Translations under genes and position numbers: made by a program
Assembly (NCBI GenBank): GCA_037445375.1
Contig: JBBIKS010000008.1
Location: 1-64,000 of the forward strand
Source of the DNA: DYHD01 sp037445375
Lineage (GTDB): Bacteria; Nitrospirota; Thermodesulfovibrionia; Thermodesulfovibrionales; Dissulfurispiraceae
DNA length: 64,000 nt
Direction: 5' to 3'
Part shown: positions 58,698 to 64,000 of the stretch, piece by piece
Position numbering within the stretch: the stretch's first letter is position 1
Layout: each line of letters opens with the position of its first letter
The notes under the pieces: generated by a model
Told to the model about the DNA's origin: nothing
Seen by the model: the letters and a program-made list of their open reading frames with translations, nothing else
Database searches by the model: none

Positions 58698-60349
58698 TAT
58701 CCGACAACCCTTAATACTTCCTCAAATGTCGTTATACCTTCTATAGCTTTTCTTATTCCGTCGTCTCTCAGAGTTTTCATACCATTCTTTACAGCAAAAT
58801 CCTTTAATGTTTTTACCGATGCGCCGGAATAAATCAACTCCTTTAAATCATCATCAACAACGAGTATCTCACCTATTGCTATCCTGCCAAGATACCCTGT
58901 ATGGTCACAAACAGAGCAGCCCTTGCCTTTAAAAGCTATCTTTATTTTACCTTCAAGCCCTGTAAAACCATTTGCCTTTAATTCACCATCTTTAAGTTGA
59001 TGTTCAATTTTGCAATTAACGCATACCTTTCTCAAAAGTCTCTGGGCTACAACGGCAAGGAGAGAAGATGAGAGCAAGTATCTGTCAATATTGAGATCTA
59101 TGAGTCTTGGGATAGCAGTTACGGCATCATTTGTATGGAGTGTTGTCAGAACTAAATGACCTGTGATTGATGACCTTATGGCAATGCTTGCAGTCTCCGC
59201 GTCTCTGATTTCGCCAATGAGCATAACATCAGGGTCCTGTCTCATGAAATTTCTCCCCCCGATAGCAAAATCATACCCTGCCTTTTCATTGACTTCTGTC
59301 TGCTTTACCATGCTCAATCTATATTCGACAGGGTCTTCAACGGTCAGGACATTCTTCTCTAATAGATTTATTTCCCTTAGCGCTGCATAAAGGGTTGTTG
59401 TTTTTCCGCTTCCAGTAGGACCTGTAATCAAAATAATGCCGAAAGGTTTTGAAAACAAATAAAGTAAGCTTTGCGTATTATCCTCATCAAACCCGAGACT
59501 CGAGATGCGGAGGAGTGAACCCGAGCTGCTCAATATCCTTATAACAACATTTTCTCCATATATTGTTGGAACGGTAGAGACGCGCATGCCGTATTTCTTA
59601 GTTAGAAAATCGAATGTGAATGAACCATCCTGTGGAAGCCTCTGTTCTGCTATGTCAAGGGATGAGAGTATTTTTATCCTCGATATGATGCCATTTTGGG
59701 CAATCTTGGGAAGACAATGGGCATGATGTAAAACACCATCTATCCGATAAAAGACATGGACTGTTTCCTTCGCAGGACTTGTATGTATATCTGTTGCATT
59801 TCTTCGAATGCCGTCCATTAATAATAGTTCCGCAAGTGAGGAAATTAAGACTGTTGATGGTGCTTCCATGGCTTTTATCTCGTTAACAATGTTTCCAATA
59901 CGTTTATGTATTGGATTTTCTAAAAAATAATATGCCCTCTCCAATGTTTCATAGAAGCTTTCTGAGTCAACCATATAGACTATTGGCGGCTTTCCGCTTA
60001 TTCTGGTAGCTGTATCAATAGCTAATATATTACTCGGATTGGTTATCCCGATAGTAAGCACCTTATTTTCAATATTAAGCGGTAAAAAACCTGCTCTTTG
60101 GGCAATATCTCGAGGTACGGAACGAAGGGCATCATCGGAAAGAAAATATCCGTCGAGATTTAAAAACTTAATACCTGTTTGCTCCCCAAGGGATTGGGCT
60201 ATTTCTTTTGAGGTGACAAATCCAAGCTCTATTAAAGTATCCCCAATCAGGTTTCCTGTAATTGCCTGCTGCGACATCGCAACATTTAACTGCGCCTCGG
60301 TAAGAAGCTTCTTTGTTATTAATAATTCGCCAAGTCTTAAGGTTGCCAT
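58697..60349 (-). CDS. mshE: Pilus assembly ATPase (MshE / PilB / GspE) with MshEN domain
   Basis: This hexameric motor (550 residues) powers pilin extrusion. An N-terminal MshEN domain shows RLGELLITKKLLTEAQLNVA followed by MSQQ and the related second motif IGDTLIELGFVTSKEIAQSL; this tandem motif binds cyclic di-GMP in MshE. The ATPase has Walker A GPTGSGKTTTLY, Walker B VMLIGEIRDAETA, the His box LTTLHTND, and a zinc Cys4 (CVNC...CSVC). The retraction ATPase PilT is not in the window. Confidence 0.95.
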   Translation of the reverse strand: MATLRLGELLITKKLLTEAQLNVAMSQQAITGNLIGDTLIELGFVTSKEIAQSLGEQTGIKFLNLDGYFLSDDALRSVPRDIAQRAGFLPLNIENKVLTIGITNPSNILAIDTATRISGKPPIVYMVDSESFYETLERAYYFLENPIHKRIGNIVNEIKAMEAPSTVLISSLAELLLMDGIRRNATDIHTSPAKETVHVFYRIDGVLHHAHCLPKIAQNGIISRIKILSSLDIAEQRLPQDGSFTFDFLTKKYGMRVSTVPTIYGENVVIRILSSSGSLLRISSLGFDEDNTQSLLYLFSKPFGIILITGPTGSGKTTTLYAALREINLLEKNVLTVEDPVEYRLSMVKQTEVNEKAGYDFAIGGRNFMRQDPDVMLIGEIRDAETASIAIRSSITGHLVLTTLHTNDAVTAIPRLIDLNIDRYLLSSSLLAVVAQRLLRKVCVNCKIEHQLKDGELKANGFTGLEGKIKIAFKGKGCSVCDHTGYLGRIAIGEILVVDDDLKELIYSGASVKTLKDFAVKNGMKTLRDDGIRKAIEGITTFEEVLRVVG

Positions 60350-60350
60350 A

Positions 60351-61979
60351 TCAATGAGTTACTATTTTCGGTTTTAACATTATAACAAGCTCTGTTTTTT
60401 CATTCACATTATCCCTACTTTTAAATAAATACCCGATCAGGGGGACATTGCCGATAAATGGAACTTGACTATCCTGCAATTTATCCCTGTTCTGTATTAA
60501 TCCTCCGATTATTACCATCTGATTATCTCTAAGCTTCACCGTTGTGCTTAATTCTCTCAGGTCAATGGTTGGCAATGATATCTGTATGGTGTTTTCTCCA
60601 ACCTTCCCAATTGTTCTGTCAACAAGGCTTACGAGGTCAGAAACTATAGGGGTTACTGTCAAGGATATCTCCCCATTTTCATTTATCTTTGGGACGAGAC
60701 CGATGATAATGCCTGAGAGAACACTGCTGGTCTGAACCGTAAAGGTAGTAGTCGGCACCGTTCCTGTTGCTGCGGCTGTGGTGGTTGTCTCGACTCTAGA
60801 TATGAAGCTTACATTTCTTCCGGCACTTAGAAGGGCTGTCTGTCCATTCATTATATTTACCCTCGGATTTGAAAGAACCCTTACCTCACCCTGCGTTTGT
60901 AATGCCTTCAATAAACCTGAAAAGTCCCATCTCGCAACCCCGACCTGAAAATGCGGCAGATCGCCCACAACATTGGAAAACTTGCTCGTCCCGAAAGTAA
61001 CCTGACCAAGATTGTTTATATCCAGTGCTGTCCAGTCAATGCCATATTTCAATCCCTCGGATAACTGAACCTCTACAATTCGCGCTTCGATGATGACCTG
61101 TCTGTTCAATATCTTATTTAGCTCTCTGAGGTAATTCTCCACCCTTTCAATGTCTTTTTTCGTTGCAGTAACAGCTATGGTGCCGGTCATTCTATTAATG
61201 CTAAAGTTAGATTTCATTTGAGAACCGCCGGTAGTGGTGGCAGCAGCGGGTGTTCGTGCATCTCCTCCTGTAGCTCCTATCATACTTGCTATGGCTTTTT
61301 CAATGGTATCCCAGAGCTTAAAGGCTTCCTTATCAGACTGAATCTTCTGCGTCACATTGCCCTTAATGCTTGTTGTCCCTGTTCCTGCCCCTGTTGTTGC
61401 GCCGCCTAATATGTCGCCGCCGACATCCACAGCATAATCTTGAATTATAGATGGTTGGGCGAATTCAAAGAACTTTGTATCCATTGCCTTGACAAGCAGC
61501 ACATTCTCCTTGATAGTATAAAAATAATCCACAGATGAAAATACCGTATTGAGCGCATCTTCTGCGCGGACATTCTTAAGAGTGAGAGTTATAGGTATAT
61601 CAGGATCTACCCCCTTTTCCATCACAAGATTAAGTCCTATTGACTCCGAGATAACATAAAGAACATCCCTCAGAGGGGTACCTCTTGCCGAGACAGAAAC
61701 AACCCTGGTTTTCAGAGGCGAAAGCTCCTCTGAAACAGGCACGAAATCAAGCGTATTTTTAGGCTGCTCTTTAATGTCCCGTGTATCTTCCTTGAAGGTT
61801 ACCTCTTTGACGCTACCCCCCTCATGAACTTTCTTCATCGGTTCTGTTGTAGCACATGCTGGCAGCATAATCATAAAAAACATAAGAACAATAAAATATT
61901 GAGACCGATTTTGTGAGAGTTTTTGCAACAGGACTGAGGAGACCTTTTTACTTATTTTATTTTTTCCAGATATGCCCAC
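60351..61979 (-). CDS. mshL: Outer-membrane secretin (MshL / PilQ / GspD), lipoprotein
   Basis: This multimeric outer-membrane channel (542 residues) has an N-terminal signal ending in a lipobox, IMLPAC, near residue 41. The STN/secretin N-domain begins at VSARGTPLRDVLYVISESIG. A Gly/Thr-rich insert (about 195-250) precedes N3-like and beta-barrel secretin regions (QVIIEARIVEVQLSEG, VRVLSNPRVNIMNGQTA, VPFIGNVPLIGYLF). The start is GTG, with GGAGG 7 bases before it; it overlaps the next gene upstream by 28 bases. Confidence 0.93.
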   Translation of the reverse strand: MGISGKNKISKKVSSVLLQKLSQNRSQYFIVLMFFMIMLPACATTEPMKKVHEGGSVKEVTFKEDTRDIKEQPKNTLDFVPVSEELSPLKTRVVSVSARGTPLRDVLYVISESIGLNLVMEKGVDPDIPITLTLKNVRAEDALNTVFSSVDYFYTIKENVLLVKAMDTKFFEFAQPSIIQDYAVDVGGDILGGATTGAGTGTTSIKGNVTQKIQSDKEAFKLWDTIEKAIASMIGATGGDARTPAAATTTGGSQMKSNFSINRMTGTIAVTATKKDIERVENYLRELNKILNRQVIIEARIVEVQLSEGLKYGIDWTALDINNLGQVTFGTSKFSNVVGDLPHFQVGVARWDFSGLLKALQTQGEVRVLSNPRVNIMNGQTALLSAGRNVSFISRVETTTTAAATGTVPTTTFTVQTSSVLSGIIIGLVPKINENGEISLTVTPIVSDLVSLVDRTIGKVGENTIQISLPTIDLRELSTTVKLRDNQMVIIGGLIQNRDKLQDSQVPFIGNVPLIGYLFKSRDNVNEKTELVIMLKPKIVTH

Positions 61980-62425
61980 TTTGTTCCTCCATTTTGGCGA
62001 ATATCTTTTAGCAATATTCTATCCTTCTCTATTCTTAATACCTTCATCCCACTTATGCTGTCTCCTTCATTTATCACAATTCCGCTCATAATCGCTATTT
62101 TCTTTTGTTCACTGACTGCTATCATTGAGACTTTCATTTCAGAAGGTTTTTGAACTTCTACAGGTGTCTGAGGTGCGACTGCAGAAAGAGGAATAGAAGG
62201 AAACCCTTTTGCAGGTGCCTTTATCATCTCCATTGGACTTTTTAAGTCTTCACCAATCGTCAGCTTTTGCCTTTCATAAAGATTAATCTTTTCAGGAACA
62301 AAGTTCACAAGCCTCATCTCGTTTGTGGTAAGTAAAGGTTGGAAAGTGAATAATTTTGATATTATAAGACTCACGATGATCAAAAAAAATGGCAGCGCTA
62401 TTTGCATCTTCATCTTCCTACCCAT
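61952..62425 (-). CDS. PilP/GspC-like periplasmic protein (MshK position)
   Basis: This 157-residue protein has one N-terminal membrane helix (about 8-27), a Pro-rich linker (about 65-95) and a C-terminal beta domain with SGIVINEGDSISGMKVLRIEKDRILLKD. That segment resembles the homology region of GspC and PilP, which docks to the secretin N0 domain. Assignment is by fold pattern and position between the PilO-like and secretin genes. It overlaps both. Confidence 0.75.
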   Translation of the reverse strand: MGRKMKMQIALPFFLIIVSLIISKLFTFQPLLTTNEMRLVNFVPEKINLYERQKLTIGEDLKSPMEMIKAPAKGFPSIPLSAVAPQTPVEVQKPSEMKVSMIAVSEQKKIAIMSGIVINEGDSISGMKVLRIEKDRILLKDIRQNGGTKWAYLEKIK

Positions 62426-62973
62426 TATTTTTTAGCGTCCTTCAGCCCTTCAAGAGGCATTTTCAGAAAACCATCAATTTTACATAAAACAACTTTGGTC
62501 TGTTTATCTGCGCCACTGTCAATGCCCACATGTTTTATCTTAAACTGCGGAATTTTCATAGACTGGAGATATCCAATCCTCTTTAAAGCCATTGAGTAGT
62601 CATCAAAAGGAAAACTGATATTCACCGGCAAAAAAAGCTCTCCTTCTTTTTCATCGAAATGCGTAACCGCTATCTCACTTCCCTTAAATGCCATTTTTAT
62701 ATCGTCAAGTGTAAATAACAAAAGCTCTCTATGACTCTTGGAACCATATTCAGATGGCAATACAGTATTTATCCTGTTCATTGCTGAGTCCATATCTGCC
62801 ATTGCTTGCTTCATTTTATATGCATTGATTCTTATAAGCTGATACTTGCCTATAGCGTCAATAAAGTTATTATCATATTTGTTCAGCAACAAAAGAGCAA
62901 TAACGACGGCGCTTAAAGTTATTCCTGAAATCAAATGATAGATAATAGTCTTTTTAAGTTGAGCATAAATCAT
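62425..62973 (-). CDS. PilO-like pilus assembly protein (MshJ position)
   Basis: This 182-residue protein has one N-terminal membrane helix (about 13-31), a coiled-coil stretch (about 38-75) and an alpha/beta ferredoxin-like C-terminus including FPFDDYSMALKRIGYLQSMKIPQFKIKH. This is the plan of PilO/GspM. Its start overlaps the end of the PilN-like gene by 4 bases. Confidence 0.75.
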   Translation of the reverse strand: MIYAQLKKTIIYHLISGITLSAVVIALLLLNKYDNNFIDAIGKYQLIRINAYKMKQAMADMDSAMNRINTVLPSEYGSKSHRELLLFTLDDIKMAFKGSEIAVTHFDEKEGELFLPVNISFPFDDYSMALKRIGYLQSMKIPQFKIKHVGIDSGADKQTKVVLCKIDGFLKMPLEGLKDAKK

Positions 62974-64000
62974 CGATATTCGACCTCTATTTGAAATGCT
63001 CTCTCTTTAAGTTCGATATTATGCCTCTTGATACTGAAACCCTTAAGGCTTGAAATTGAGTCAATGAGCTGCTGGTAATGCATCTGCATGCTTGCATAAC
63101 CTTCTGACTTTACCATACCTTTTAGTTCTCCTTTTAAGCTGCTCTCTCCGGTAGTTATTGATATAGAATCTATCCTGATATTGTCTGTTCTAATTCCCGA
63201 AAGTAGAGACAGAAACCGTTGAATATCAGGAGTCAATGCTGCATTATTGAGCGATGTTATAAAAGGCTTGTATCCTGCTATTTCGGTTTTCTTATTCTCA
63301 TAGGAGGAGAGTATGCCCTCCACATCCGAAGAGTTCATCCGCAAGGAGTTGAGTTGACTGCGCGATTCTATACTGCTTTTTGCCACAAACCCCGCATAAA
63401 ATATACCTATGATGGAGAGGGTCAGAAACAGAATATTAGAAGACCTCAAAAATAGCCTTATCTGGCAGAAGTTCTTATACTCTCTTGTAAGTAAATTTAT
63501 TTCTTTATCTCTGGTGATAAAAAATGCTGAAATGGGAAATATAAAATCAAGAATTGTATTATTTATCCGTGACTGAAGAAAAACGGGCGCTAAAGAAACC
63601 ACAGGTATTGACGGAGGGGCAGTTGCAGAATAATTATTACAAATGCCCCCCATGAGCATAATAAAAGAAGGGTTTATTCTCATGGTCTGCCTGCAATAAT
63701 TGATTGTCATATTTATATTCTGAATATCAAGGTCATTTAATCCTTTTTCAAAGGAGTGAATATCCCTCACAAATTGCATTAGCCCGTTGTTGAGAAGGAA
63801 TAAATTTTTATTTATGCCTATTTCTGCAATACACAGGAAGGGCTCCTCTATGGATTGAACCAAACCTGCAATAGAAAAAACATTTGGATAAATAGCCTTG
63901 ATAAATTTACCTTTGTTAATAAATCTGCTGATGATACTATCTAAATCTTCCTTCTTCACTGCAAAGACGAAGATCTCTTTTACCCTTTTGTTTTCGACAA
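62970..64000 (-). CDS. PilM/PilN- or GspL-like assembly protein, 5' end beyond window (MshI position)
   Basis: The frame stays open to the right edge: upstream of a GTG at 63959 it reads VENKRVKEIFVFA without a stop, and this looks like continuing protein, so the gene is partial. The visible 343 codons have an N-terminal half (about 1-190 of the visible part) like the end of an actin-like PilM/GspL domain, then a membrane helix (about 190-210, ILFLTLSIIGIFYAGFVA), then a PilN-like coiled coil and ferredoxin-like domain. This matches a PilM-PilN or GspL-type fusion in MshI position. Confidence 0.75.
   Translation of the reverse strand, partial: VENKRVKEIFVFAVKKEDLDSIISRFINKGKFIKAIYPNVFSIAGLVQSIEEPFLCIAEIGINKNLFLLNNGLMQFVRDIHSFEKGLNDLDIQNINMTINYCRQTMRINPSFIMLMGGICNNYSATAPPSIPVVSLAPVFLQSRINNTILDFIFPISAFFITRDKEINLLTREYKNFCQIRLFLRSSNILFLTLSIIGIFYAGFVAKSSIESRSQLNSLRMNSSDVEGILSSYENKKTEIAGYKPFITSLNNAALTPDIQRFLSLLSGIRTDNIRIDSISITTGESSLKGELKGMVKSEGYASMQMHYQQLIDSISSLKGFSIKRHNIELKERAFQIEVEYR

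Noticed and set aside
56132..64000. A true type II secretion system
   Set aside because: The ATPase has an MshEN domain, an ExeA/MshM ATPase and MshN-like TPR protein are present, and the gene order follows the MSHA pilus plan, so a pilus is more likely. Secretion cannot be fully excluded.
1..64000. CRISPR array or restriction/defence island
   Set aside because: I found no regularly spaced direct repeats and no cas, restriction or toxin-antitoxin genes.

Overview
The window is about 64 kb of moderately AT-rich bacterial chromosome from an anaerobic sulfate reducer. The core evidence is an uninterrupted sat - aprB - aprA - qmoA - qmoB - qmoC - hppA block (14.3-25.4 kb), the set that activates sulfate to APS, reduces APS to sulfite with quinol electrons, and recovers the pyrophosphate energy. 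With an 11-subunit complex I lacking the NADH module, MSHA-type pilus genes and the ihfA - merR - tRNA-Pro neighbourhood, this suggests Nitrospirota (Thermodesulfovibrio-like) or a deep Desulfobacterota relative. That placement is inference; there is no rRNA or marker phylogeny here.

Layout. 0-0.5 kb: remnant of an IS1634-like transposase with an intact-looking promoter. 0.5-9.9 kb (+): cell-wall and housekeeping genes (amidase, GerMN lipoprotein-like protein, murI, rph, ftsH, folP, DUF255 thioredoxin-like protein, rodA), with a small terminal-inverted-repeat element upstream of murI. 10.1-12.5 kb (-): thiE, efp, M24 peptidase. 12.7-14.1 kb (+): XTP pyrophosphatase and adk. 14.3-25.4 kb (+): sulfate reduction. 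Sat makes APS and PPi; H+-PPase hydrolyses PPi and pumps protons; AprBA reduces APS; QmoABC links it to the quinone pool. Adenylate kinase just upstream handles the AMP released by AprBA. 25.5-30.2 kb (+): rpmE, DUF1385, prfA, ddl, ftsQ. 30.2-31.8 kb (-): holB and tmk, the latter with an apparent CTG start. 32.3-42.5 kb (-): nuoA-D,H-N. 42.9-50.4 kb: mixed housekeeping (NAD(P)-binding protein, SRPBCC protein, mazG, tRNA-Pro, merR-like, ihfA, a second-type EF-G, argH, FmdB-like). 50.7-64 kb (mostly -): an MSHA-type type IV pilus / type II secretion-like system: two prepilins, a truncated third prepilin, a small membrane protein, ExeA/MshM-like ATPase, MshG/PilC, MshE/PilB, MshL secretin, and PilP-, PilO- and PilN-like assembly proteins, with a lytic transglycosylase and a TPR protein on the opposite strand.

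Points that need a second look are the CTG-initiated tmk, a proline-rich segment replacing part of NuoD, ferredoxin-type cysteine motifs in QmoA, a sigma-54 type promoter before the main prepilin, and very small genes or gene fragments among the pilin genes. Two kinds of short mobile-looking inverted-repeat elements and several copies of intergenic hairpins are scattered between operons. I see no CRISPR array, no rRNA and no complete insertion sequence. No clearly unprecedented system is visible; the novelty lies in variants of known machines.
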